The position numbers and the translations under genes are program-made. This document shows, piece by piece, positions 7,746 to 15,342 of a stretch of DNA of 30,105 nucleotides. Source of the stretch: CAYSRC01 sp964433495. Lineage in GTDB: Bacteria > Bacillota > Clostridia > Oscillospirales > Ruminococcaceae. The notes beneath the pieces are model-generated. The model did not search any database and was not told where the DNA came from. It worked only from the letters and a program-made list of their open reading frames with translations. Position 1 is the stretch's first letter, and every line of letters starts with the position of its first letter. The DNA is taken from assembly GCA_964433495.1 (NCBI GenBank), contig CAYSRC010000029.1, forward strand, positions 1 to 30,105, written 5' to 3'.

Positions 7746-8457
7746 AATACGCTCACTCCTTTTTTGTTGTCCGCGCCTGTTCAGTGCGTCCGCCGCCCGC
7801 CAAAACGCGCCGCAGCGCCGCAAAACGTTGAGGACAAGCTCTTTTAAATCAGTATATCAAAAAAAACGCACGCGCACAACGGGGTTGCGCTGAGAGCTGA
7901 GGCCGCCCCGTGCGGCGTCCGAAAGCCCGCGCATCCGCCCGGCGTTTTGCGCGCGCGAAATTCCCCGTTTTTAAGGCCCCCTTGCCGTGCATAACAGATA
8001 CGGCGCGCGGCAGGCGCATATTCCCGCGCCGCATGTCGAGCGTTGTTCCTTTTGCGCTCGACCGCGCCTCGCGGGAATATGCGGGGTGTGTGTAAAAAGG
8101 GGGGGACGGGCCGTGAAGCGGCGGGGGTATTGCAGGAGACAAGCCGAAACCGCAACAACAAGCCCCGTCAGACGACAAGACCTTGTGCGGGCAGCCTCTC
8201 CTTGCACAGGGGAGCCTTTGAGAAGGGCCTGCTGCTTCTTCATGACAGGGCGGCGCCTTAAAGTGCGCTGCCGCTTTGCGTTTTGCTGCGAACGGCATAT
8301 CCGCGAAGCTAAGCAGCCCTTTTAATCGCCGCGCGCGAAGCCCCTCTCTCTCCGGCGCCCGCGCATTTCATCTTTTTTGCCGCATACTCTATCATTTTAC
8401 CGCAAAAGGTGTTAAAATAACTGTATAGATTTCAAAAAAGAGAAAGGACTTTTGACA
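7746..8457. other. Intergenic region with decayed repeats, no gene
   Basis: A stretch of about 710 bases between divergent pepF-like and deoB genes. It contains a nested palindromic repeat (8015-8136, listed separately) and, at about 8198-8230, a half-copy of the TTGCACAGGGGAGCC-type intergenic repeat. Weak -10-like boxes (TATACT near 7851, TAAAAT near 8413) could serve the two genes, but no convincing -35 accompanies them. Open frames here are short, arginine-rich shadows without ribosome binding sites. Confidence 0.6.
8015..8136. repeat. Palindromic dispersed repeat, copy 1
   Basis: Outer arms CGCATATTCCCGCG (8015-8028) and CGCGGGAATATGCG (8070-8083) enclose inner arms GTCGAGCG (8035-8042) and CGCTCGAC (8055-8062). 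It shares GCGGGAATATGCGGGGT (8071-8087), CCGCATGTC (8029-8037) and AAGCGGCGGGGG-ATTGCAGG (8116-8136) with 21557-21642 in the same order. It is a degenerate mobile or structured intergenic element of unknown type. Confidence 0.65.
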
Positions 8458-9639
8458 ATGAGCAAGCGCGTTTTTCTTATTGTTCTCGACTCTTTCGGCA
8501 TCGGCGAGCTGCCCGATTCCGAGGCGTTCGGCGACAAGGGCACAAACACCCTGCGCAGCGTGGCGACCTCCTCCAAGTTCAACACCCCCAACATGAAATC
8601 GCTGGGCTGGTTCAACATTGACGGCGTCGACTATCTCGACGGCGTCGACGCCCCCGTCGGGAGCTATTGCAGGATAGCCGAAAAGTCGATGGGCAAGGAC
8701 ACCACCATCGGCCACTGGGAGATAGCGGGCGTCATCTCGCCCAAGCCCCTGCCCACCTATCCCGACGGCTTCCCCCGCGACTTTATGGAGAAGTTTGAAA
8801 AGGCGGTGGGCCGCAAGACGGTCTGCAACAAGCCCTATTCGGGCACCGAGGTCATCGCCGACTACGGCGAGCACCACATGAAGACGGGCGACCTCATCGT
8901 CTACACCTCCGCCGACAGCGTCTTCCAGATAGCCGCCAACGAGGCGGTCATCCCCCTGTCCGAGCTGTATGACATCTGCGCCACCGCGCGCCGCATGCTC
9001 ACCGAAAGCGGCGAGCACGCCGTCGGCCGCGTCATCGCGCGTCCCTTCGTCGGCACCGACAAGAGCAACTTCAAGCGCACCACCAACCGCCACGACTATT
9101 CGCTCAAGCCCCCCAAAAAGACGATGCTCGACTACATCAAGGCGGCGGGCCTCGATTCGATCGGCGTGGGCAAGATCTATGACATATTCGACGGCGAGGG
9201 CATCACCGAGAAGTTCAAGACAACCGGCAACAACAACGGCATGGAGATCACCCTCGAGCTCGCCGACCGCGACTTCGGCGGCCTGGCCTTTGTCAACCTC
9301 GTCGACTTCGACATGCTCTACGGCCACCGCCGCGACATCGACGGCTACGCCCAGGGCGCGACCGACTTTGACGGCTATCTCGGCAAGCTGATGGGCAAGC
9401 TGCGCGACGACGACATGATCATCATCACCGCCGACCACGGCTGCGACCCCGGCTACGCCAAGACGACCGACCACACCCGCGAGTATGTCCCCATGCTCGC
9501 CTACGGTCCCTCGATAAAGGGCGGCGTCAACCTCGGCACCCGCAGCACCTATGCCGACATGGCGGCCACCGTCTGCGAGTTCCTCGGCGTCAAGGCCGAC
9601 ATCGCAGGCACGAGCTTCCTCAAAGAGATATCGAAATAA
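8458..9639 (+). CDS. deoB: Phosphopentomutase
   Basis: 393-residue enzyme that interconverts ribose-1-phosphate/deoxyribose-1-phosphate and the 5-phosphates in nucleoside salvage. Alkaline-phosphatase-superfamily metal motifs are all present: VLDSFGIGELPDS near the N-terminus, the nucleophile region GKDTTIGHWEIAG with its phospho-accepting threonine, DFDMLYGHRRD, TADHGCDP and TTDHTREYVPML. The length is typical. ATG 8458 has an AAGGA site nine bases upstream; a TTG six bases earlier is too close to it. It is a single-gene unit ending in a strong terminator. No purine nucleoside phosphorylase or deoxyribose aldolase gene is adjacent. Confidence 0.96.
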   Translation: MSKRVFLIVLDSFGIGELPDSEAFGDKGTNTLRSVATSSKFNTPNMKSLGWFNIDGVDYLDGVDAPVGSYCRIAEKSMGKDTTIGHWEIAGVISPKPLPTYPDGFPRDFMEKFEKAVGRKTVCNKPYSGTEVIADYGEHHMKTGDLIVYTSADSVFQIAANEAVIPLSELYDICATARRMLTESGEHAVGRVIARPFVGTDKSNFKRTTNRHDYSLKPPKKTMLDYIKAAGLDSIGVGKIYDIFDGEGITEKFKTTGNNNGMEITLELADRDFGGLAFVNLVDFDMLYGHRRDIDGYAQGATDFDGYLGKLMGKLRDDDMIIITADHGCDPGYAKTTDHTREYVPMLAYGPSIKGGVNLGTRSTYADMAATVCEFLGVKADIAGTSFLKEISK

Positions 9640-9682
9640 CCCCCCGCGGGCCCGGCTCTCGGTTCCGGGACAGACAAGGCCA

Positions 9683-9717
9683 AACCGGCCCGGCGCAAAG
9701 CGCCGGGCCGGTTTTTT
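9683..9717 (+). terminator. Intrinsic terminator of deoB
   Basis: A 13-bp perfect stem (AACCGGCCCGGCG / CGCCGGGCCGGTT) with a CAAAG loop, running into TTTTTT, 43 bases past the deoB stop. The following 250 bases up to the next gene hold nothing I can support. Confidence 0.95.
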
Positions 9718-9973
9718 ACATCTTAACAAGGCGGATATCCGTCCGCCCGAAGACAGACGGCGCGCGATTGCCTATCCGCCGCCGCAAAGCCCCTTTTGCG
9801 CGGCCGTGCCGCGCGGGGCCGAATGCGTGCGGGAAGTTGTCCCGCAATATTAGGGCACTCTGTCCCGTCCGACAAAAGCGCGGCCGCGTCCCGCTCATTC
9901 ACAAGCTTCTTTGACCGTTCAAATCAAAAAACGCGGCTTTTTCTGCGGCGGCGCTCAGGGCGGTGTGGGCGGG

Positions 9974-10429
9974 TCAGCCGCCGCGCGACATCCTCACGAC
10001 AAACTGCGCGGTGCCGGGCTCCCGCTCGCGCTCGCCCGTGGGCGCGAAGCCGTGCGAGCGATAGAAACCCACAGCTCTCTCGTTCTTTTCAAGCACCCAC
10101 AGGCGTTTAATCCCGAACCTGCGCACCGCAAAGGCGAGCAGGGACGTGCCGATGCCTGTGCCCTCAAAAAAGGGCTCGACATACAGCTCATTGAGCTCGT
10201 CGCCCTCGACGCTGCACATACCCTTGACAAAGCCGTCGTCGTAGACGCAGTAGATCCGCCCGCGCGACATCCCCTCTCGCACCTCGTCCGCCGCGCCGAA
10301 AACCGACATCTCTCCAAACGACACCGCGTCGTTGTCAAATATCCCGCGGTAGTGTACGCGCTTTGAAAAAATAAGTATCTCGGCTATGCGCGGTATGTCG
10401 CGCGGCTCCGCCGTCCTCACCGCCCCCAT
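9974..10429 (-). CDS. GNAT N-acetyltransferase
   Basis: 151-residue single-domain GNAT protein. The N-terminal half has the AEPRDIPRIAEI helix and the dipping strand GFVKGMCSVEGDELNELYVEPFFEGTGIGTSLL, which contains the acetyl-CoA loop (EGTGIGTSL, matching Q/R-x-x-G-x-G/A). WVLEKNERAVGFYRSHGFAPTG is the typical C-terminal helix and strand with the conserved FY-x-x-x-GF. The substrate is unknown; the fold resembles small stand-alone acetyltransferases for free amines or protein N-termini. ATG with AGGGGGAC upstream. It lies about 100 bases downstream of the UPF0210 gene in the same direction and could be cotranscribed with it. Confidence 0.88.
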   Translation of the reverse strand: MGAVRTAEPRDIPRIAEILIFSKRVHYRGIFDNDAVSFGEMSVFGAADEVREGMSRGRIYCVYDDGFVKGMCSVEGDELNELYVEPFFEGTGIGTSLLAFAVRRFGIKRLWVLEKNERAVGFYRSHGFAPTGEREREPGTAQFVVRMSRGG

Positions 10430-10530
10430 GGCGTCCCCCTCTGTCCTCAGGGCTGCGGCGTTCTGCCGCGGCCCCTCGCCCTGCTTTGTTCTCCGTCAAA
10501 AATGTCTTCGGGCCGTCGGCGCGCCGCCCG

Positions 10531-11901
10531 TCAGTTGTTGAGCGAGTGTATCGGCGCGGGGATCCGCCCGCCTCTTGCGACAAAGCGGTCGCTGCACCCG
10601 CCGCCGATGTCCATGATCGGCGCGCGGCCGAGAAGGCCGCCGAACTCGGCGGACTCGCCCACCCCCTTGCCGGGGACGGGGATCACCCGCACCGCCGTGG
10701 TCTTTTTGTTTATCATGCCGATCGCCGCCTCGTCCGCGATAATCGCCGACACCGTCTCGGCCGTGGTATCGCCCGGCACCGCGATCATGTCGAGCCCGAC
10801 CGAGCACACGCAGGTCATCGCCTCGAGCTTGTCAAAGGTTATCGCGCCGAGCTCGGCCGCCTCGATCATCGCCGCGTCCTCGCTGACGGGGATAAACGCG
10901 CCGCTGAGGCCCCCGACGTGGGACGACGCCATCGCGCCCCCCTTTTTGACGGCGTCGTTGAGCATGGCGAGCGCCGCCGTCGTGCCGTGCGCGCCGCACC
11001 GCGAAAGGCCTACCGCCTCGAGGATCGCGGCGACGCTGTCGCCCACCGCGGGCGTCGGCGCAAGCGAGAGGTCGACGATGCCGAACGGCACGCCGAGCCG
11101 CTTTGCACACTCGCGCCCGACCAGTTCGCCGCACCGCGTGACCTTAAACGAGGTGCGCTTTATCATCTCGGCGACCTCCTCAAACGGGGCGTCGCCCAGG
11201 TTCCTGACAGCGTTGAGCACCACCCCGGGGCCGCTCACCCCGACGTTGAGCGCGACGTCGGGCTCGCCCACGCCGTGGAACGCGCCCGCCATGAACGGGT
11301 TGTCCTCGACGGCGTTGCAGAACACCACAAGCTTTGCCGCCGCGATGCCGTCCCTGTCCGTCGTCAGCTCGGCGCACCGCTTGACCGCCCTGCCCGCAAG
11401 GCGCACGGCGTCCATGTTGATACCCGCTTTGGACGAGCCGACGTTTATGCTTCCGCACACAAGCTCGGTGGCGGACAGCGCCTCGGGCAGGGCGGTAATG
11501 AGGCCCTCGTCCCCCCTTGTCATCCCCTTTTGCACAAGCGCCGAAAAGCCCCCGATAAAGTTCACCCCCGTGTCCTGCGCCGCCCGCTCGAGCGTCGAGG
11601 CGATCATCACAAAATCGGGGTCGTCGCACGCGTCGGCGACAATCGCAACCGGCGTCACCGAGATGCGCTTGTGGATGATGGGGATGCCGAGCTCGTCGGA
11701 CAGCCGCTGCGCCGTCGCGACCAGGTCCCGCGCCTTCCCCGTTATCTTTTTGTATATCCGCTCACACATGACGGCACAGTCGCTGTGCGCGCAGTCCCGC
11801 AGCGAAATCCCCATCGTCACCGTTCTGATGTCGAGGTTTTCCGACTGGATCATGTGTATCGTCTCAATTATCTCGCTGTTTGAATATCCGAGTGCCGTAA
11901 C
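10531..11901 (-). CDS. UPF0210 (PFL/DUF711) family protein
   Basis: A protein of about 456 residues in the widely conserved UPF0210 family, function unknown; the fold is related to glycyl-radical enzymes, but I see no glycyl-radical motif. Family landmarks include LDIRTVTMGISLRDC, FIGGFSALVQKG, NAVEDNPFMAGAFHGVGE, GIVDLSLAPTPAVGDSVA, GLSGAFIPVSEDAAMI and the end GRIPAPIHSLNN. Upstream is the ACT-domain protein that accompanies this family in many Firmicutes. The first ATG (11853) would cut off the conserved EIIETIHMIQ segment. The open frame continues upstream, and GGGAGG is placed six bases before a GTT codon at 11901, so the true start is probably there, as a mutated or misread GTG. Family assignment is firm; the start is uncertain. 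Confidence 0.88.
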   Translation of the reverse strand, partial: VTALGYSNSEIIETIHMIQSENLDIRTVTMGISLRDCAHSDCAVMCERIYKKITGKARDLVATAQRLSDELGIPIIHKRISVTPVAIVADACDDPDFVMIASTLERAAQDTGVNFIGGFSALVQKGMTRGDEGLITALPEALSATELVCGSINVGSSKAGINMDAVRLAGRAVKRCAELTTDRDGIAAAKLVVFCNAVEDNPFMAGAFHGVGEPDVALNVGVSGPGVVLNAVRNLGDAPFEEVAEMIKRTSFKVTRCGELVGRECAKRLGVPFGIVDLSLAPTPAVGDSVAAILEAVGLSRCGAHGTTAALAMLNDAVKKGGAMASSHVGGLSGAFIPVSEDAAMIEAAELGAITFDKLEAMTCVCSVGLDMIAVPGDTTAETVSAIIADEAAIGMINKKTTAVRVIPVPGKGVGESAEFGGLLGRAPIMDIGGGCSDRFVARGGRIPAPIHSLNN

Positions 11902-12002
11902 GAAGCACCTCCCTTTAAACTGTTTTCCTCATACACGACGCGTCCTGCGCGCCGGTACGGCAAAGTTTTTTGCAGCAAAGCGGCGCAGGCCGCCCCTAAG
12001 GC

Positions 12003-12287
12003 CTACACCCGGTGCATGTATCGGAAGATGTCCTCGTGCTGACAGGTGATGACGACGCCGAGGGTCTCGCCGAGCTTTCCCAGCTCCTCCTGAAGCGCCG
12101 GCAGCTCGCACTTCGCGTCGGCGAGGTCGACAATCATAATCATGTTGAAGTATTCCCGCAGGATCGTCTGGCTTATGTCGAGGATGTTCACGTCTCTTTC
12201 GGACAGCGCCGTCGACACTGCGGCGATGATCCCCTTTTTGTCGCGGCCGACAACCGTCACGACCGCCCTGTCGGTGCTGATTTCCAA
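12003..12287 (-). CDS. ACT domain-containing protein (UPF0237)
   Basis: 94-residue single ACT domain of the UPF0237 family, a ligand-binding regulatory fold (beta-alpha-beta-beta-alpha-beta). The sequence VVTVVGRDKKGIIAAVSTALSERDVNILDISQTI is the signature first half, with the usual ligand-loop glycine (KKG). The start is a TTG at 12287 with GGGAGG seven bases upstream; no ATG is in range. It is followed about 100 bases later by the UPF0210 gene, a pairing conserved in streptococci and clostridia, so the two probably work together as sensor and effector. That functional link is inference from synteny. No terminator separates them. Confidence 0.9.
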   Translation of the reverse strand: MEISTDRAVVTVVGRDKKGIIAAVSTALSERDVNILDISQTILREYFNMIMIVDLADAKCELPALQEELGKLGETLGVVITCQHEDIFRYMHRV

Positions 12288-12652
12288 AACAATTCCTCCC
12301 TGTTTATTTAAGATTTTGTCTTAAGAATTCCGCCCTTCTCGGGGCGTCTTCGGCAGCAAGCTCCCGCCCCCGCCGTATTATCCGTCACGCGGCCCGCCGA
12401 TTAACGGCGGGCCGAATGATAAGCTGCGCTCTCTTTTTCTCTGTGCTGCACACGCTCAAGGCGGCCCCGCGCCCTGCCCGGGGGCCGTTTTCTCCCTCAG
12501 GCGCGCGCCGCCGCAGGCCTCTTTTCGGCTCCCGAGCGCCCCACTGCGAACAACGGGGCCGTCGGTGCATCCGCCATGCCCCAAGCTCTTTTAAGTCTTT
12601 AACCGCGCACGGCCCCGCGCCCCGCAAAAGCGCGCCGAGCACCGCCCCTCGG
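12288..12652. other. Intergenic region with one perfect hairpin, no gene
   Basis: 365 bases between the reductase end and the ACT-domain gene. A perfect 10-bp stem CGGCCCGCCG / CGGCGGGCCG with loop ATTAA lies at 12390-12414, lacking a T-tract on either strand; it could end the reductase transcript weakly. No open frame here has a ribosome binding site. Confidence 0.6.
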
Positions 12653-13843
12653 TTAACCTTTGGCCTTTGCCGCCGCCTCGTCGCGCTTGCGGCAGATCTC
12701 CGCCCAGCTGGGCAGCTTGGAGAGCCTCTCCGTGAGGTCCTTCATGACCGAGGGGATGTCGATGCCCTGCGGGCAGATGCGCGCGCACCTGCCGCACGCG
12801 ACACACGCTGCGGGCCGCTTGTCCTCGGGCAGCGACTCGACAAACATGCCGACGTTGAAGGAGGGTGAGAACCGCAGGTCGTCGTAGATCGAGAGCAGCG
12901 TCGGGATGTTGAGCCCCGCAGGGCAGCCGTCGCAGCAGTAGCGGCACGCGGTGCAGGGCAGACGCAGGGCGAGCCCGTCGGCAATCGCGTCGAGTATGGC
13001 CGCCTCGTCCGCTGTGAGGGGTCTCTCGGCCGAGAAGGTCTTTATGTTGTCCTCGACCTGCTCAAGAGACGACATGCCGCTCAAAATCACCTTCGCGTTG
13101 TCGAGCCCCTGAAGCCATCTGAACGCCCACGCCGCGGTGCTCTCGTCGGGGCGCGCTGCCCTGAGGCGGCCCGTGCTCTGCTCGTCGAGGGCGGCAAGCC
13201 TTCCGCCGTGGACGGGCTCCATCACCCAAACGGGGATCCCGCGCTCGCCGAGGATGCGGCACTTGCTCTCGGCATCCTGGAGCCTCCAATCGAGGTAGTT
13301 GAGCTGGATCTGACAGAACTCCATCTTTTTGCCGTGGGGCGAGTCCAAAAAGCGTTCGAGCGTCTCGGGGTGCGCGTGGCTCGAGAAGCCGAGGTGGCGG
13401 ATCCTGCCCGCCTGCTTCTGCTTCACGAAGTAGTCGATTATCCCCCAGCGCTCGTCGGAATAGGTCGCAATCGAGTTCTCGTACACGTTGTGCAGAAGAT
13501 AGAAGTCAAAGTAGCCCGCGCCCGTCTTTTTAAGCTGCTGCTCGAACACCTCGGCGGGGTTGTAGCTACTGCTGATCTGGTGGCCCGGGTACTTTGTCGC
13601 GAGGCGATAGCTGTCCCTCGGGTAGGCGGAAAGCAGCCTGCCCGTGACGACCTCGGACATGCCCCCGTGGTAGGGGAAGGCCGTGTCAAAGTAGTTGACC
13701 CCGCCCTTTATCGCGGCATCGAACATCTCGGCCGACAGCTTTTCGTCGATGTCGGCGTCGGCGCCGCCCTCGACGAGCGGAAGCCGCATCGTCCCGAACC
13801 CAAGCCGTGAAAGTCTTTCGCCGCACGCATCGTTGTAAAGCAT
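12653..13843 (-). CDS. Aldo/keto reductase with C-terminal 2[4Fe-4S] ferredoxin domain
   Basis: 396-residue oxidoreductase. The N-terminal (about 1-285) aldo/keto reductase barrel has the catalytic tetrad Asp53 and Tyr58 (NYFDTAFPYHGG), Lys84 (LATKYPG) and His118 (FYLLHN). The C-terminal part has two cysteine clusters, C297/300/303/307 (CTACRYCCDGC) and C347/350/353/357 (CVACGRCARIC), fitting two 4Fe-4S clusters. This fusion is common in anaerobic Firmicutes; substrate and electron partner are unknown, but clusters could feed electrons without NADPH. ATG at 13843 follows AAAGGAG. It lies behind a LysR gene in the same direction with a weak terminator in between. Confidence 0.93.
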   Translation of the reverse strand: MLYNDACGERLSRLGFGTMRLPLVEGGADADIDEKLSAEMFDAAIKGGVNYFDTAFPYHGGMSEVVTGRLLSAYPRDSYRLATKYPGHQISSSYNPAEVFEQQLKKTGAGYFDFYLLHNVYENSIATYSDERWGIIDYFVKQKQAGRIRHLGFSSHAHPETLERFLDSPHGKKMEFCQIQLNYLDWRLQDAESKCRILGERGIPVWVMEPVHGGRLAALDEQSTGRLRAARPDESTAAWAFRWLQGLDNAKVILSGMSSLEQVEDNIKTFSAERPLTADEAAILDAIADGLALRLPCTACRYCCDGCPAGLNIPTLLSIYDDLRFSPSFNVGMFVESLPEDKRPAACVACGRCARICPQGIDIPSVMKDLTERLSKLPSWAEICRKRDEAAAKAKG

Positions 13844-13884
13844 CCTGTGTTCTCCTTTCATGCTATTTATTTTAAAGCCCTCAT

Positions 13885-13910
13885 AAAAAACACCCGCGGT
13901 TTTTGGCGGG
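13885..13910 (-). terminator. Weak terminator after the LysR gene
   Basis: On the minus strand CCCGC-caaaaacc-GCGGG is followed by TGTTTTTT. The short stem makes it a leaky terminator, so some read-through from the LysR gene into the reductase is possible. Confidence 0.5.
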
Positions 13911-13958
13911 CCGCCGCCCTGCTCGCAATGCGCCCGGCGCACGCGGGCGCAGGGGGCT

Positions 13959-14891
13959 TCAGCGTCCCTGCTCTGCAAGCCCGTCTGCCGCTGAAACCAG
14001 CTTGCCGCAAAGCGTCTCGGCAAGGCCGCCGTCGTCCGTCCCGTTGCGGGAGATGAGCAGGTCGACATACAACCTCGGCGCGCCCCCGTACCCGACGCGG
14101 CGCAGCCCGAACGCCTCAAAAAACGCGTCGGGCGCGGGCTCGGCCCACACATACCCGTCGCTTCGCAACGCCGCCGCCTCAAGACAGAGCGCGCAGTCGC
14201 CCACAGAAAGCATCGCGCCCGCGTCCTCGTCCCATTCGGCCGCGCGGACCTCGGCGGGCGGAGCCCCCGGCGCAAACGTATCGAAATACTTGAACTCAAC
14301 CATGTCCTTCAGGTCTTCGGGCGTCACGCGCCTCTTGCGTGAAAGGGGATTGTCGTTCGACAGCACAAGGGCGCTCTCGAACGTGAAGAGCCTTTTAAAG
14401 CACAGCTTTCGCTCCTCAAAGCAGCTGACAAAGTGCGAAACAAAATCCGCCGGGGCCCGCACGACGCCGAGCGTCGCCGAGCCGCTGCCGACGAGCTCGA
14501 TGCATCTCTGCGTGTCCGCCCACTCGATGCGGACAAAAGAGCCCGCGACCTCCGGCGCGCCCGCAAGCTCGCGCACCGCGCGGGAGAGATAGACGCCGGG
14601 ACAGAGCGCGGCGCGCAGAAACCTTTTGACATTTCTGCCGCAGCGGTAGAGCGCCTCGACCCGCTCGACATCGCTGACGATGCGCGCGGCATCACGCAAA
14701 AAAGCCTCGCCGTCCCGCGTCACCGTGATGCCCTTGGTGCTGCGCGTAAACAGCACAATCCCGAGCTCTGCCTCAAGCTCTTTGATCGCCCTGCTGAGGT
14801 TGGGCTGGCTCATGTACAGGTTTTCGGCCGCCCTGCTTATCGAAAGGGTTCTGCCGATTTCAACAGCATATTTTAAAGACATCAGGTTCAT
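13959..14891 (-). CDS. LysR family transcriptional regulator
   Basis: 310-residue LysR-type regulator. The N-terminal winged helix-turn-helix is clear at residues 1-62 (LKYAVEIGRTLSISRAAENL, then MSQPNLSRAIKELEAELGIVLFTRSTKG). The rest is a two-lobed periplasmic-binding-protein-like effector domain (about 90-300) with several cysteines. The ATG at 14891 is preceded by GGAGGCGG; a longer frame to 15008 has no binding site and lies in repetitive sequence. It is divergent from nadE across 450 bases and upstream of the ferredoxin-fused reductase. LysR proteins usually control a neighbour, so the reductase is the likelier target. The effector is unknown. Confidence 0.9.
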   Translation of the reverse strand: MNLMSLKYAVEIGRTLSISRAAENLYMSQPNLSRAIKELEAELGIVLFTRSTKGITVTRDGEAFLRDAARIVSDVERVEALYRCGRNVKRFLRAALCPGVYLSRAVRELAGAPEVAGSFVRIEWADTQRCIELVGSGSATLGVVRAPADFVSHFVSCFEERKLCFKRLFTFESALVLSNDNPLSRKRRVTPEDLKDMVEFKYFDTFAPGAPPAEVRAAEWDEDAGAMLSVGDCALCLEAAALRSDGYVWAEPAPDAFFEAFGLRRVGYGGAPRLYVDLLISRNGTDDGGLAETLCGKLVSAADGLAEQGR

Positions 14892-15001
14892 ATGCCGCCT
14901 CCCGGCATTCCGGGTCTTTCGCCCCCGCCGTGCCCGGGACGCCGTTTGACCCCCTATGCCCCATATGATTATACCATGATGCCGCCCGCAAGGCGGCCAC
15001 G

Positions 15002-15115
15002 ACAACACAAGCGAACAAAGTGAGCGGTGTTGTATGGTTCAATGTTCTCAAGGCGAGCGCGAAGCGCTTAAGCGGCCGCACCGCGGCCGCGCAGCCGCGC
15101 AAGCGGCGCCTTGAG
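15002..15115. repeat. Nested inverted repeats with cloverleaf potential
   Basis: Inverted arms ACAACAC / GTGTTGT (15002-15008, 15027-15033) are followed by a second structure closed by CTCAAGGCG / CGCCTTGAG (15047-15055, 15107-15115). The latter encloses three small hairpins: AGCGC-gaa-GCGCT, GCGGCCGC-acc-GCGGCCGC and a GCGC-rich third arm. It lies between divergent LysR and nadE genes. The remainder of the 450-base gap (14892-15342) holds no gene. Whether this is an element end, a structured RNA or a cruciform site is unknown. Confidence 0.55.
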
Positions 15116-15342
15116 GTTATTATATCATATCACGCCGCCGCGCGCACCAAAATATTCTCGTTCCCTCGCATACCGCCTCATTTTATTCGATTGCCCCCTG
15201 CGGGGAACCCGCCGCTGCCCCCGCCGTGCCGCGGCGATTTTTCTTTATAATGCCGCAAAGCTGTGATAAAATAGTTGTGTCAGGGTATTCTTGAGGGCGG
15301 CGGGACAGCCACCGCGCCCTTTATCAGCGAGGTCAAACAAAT

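Noticed and set aside
5940..7847. A plus-strand open frame of about 635 codons opposite the M3 peptidase gene
   Set aside because: It is the antisense shadow of a well-recognised gene in GC-rich DNA, with no ribosome binding site and no family resemblance.
9941..9973. A terminator after the second GNAT gene
   Set aside because: A T-run is present, but the adjacent GCGGC blocks are direct, not inverted, so no stem forms.
10486..12049. Two long plus-strand frames opposite the UPF0210 gene
   Set aside because: Antisense shadows; the minus-strand protein matches a conserved family over its whole length.
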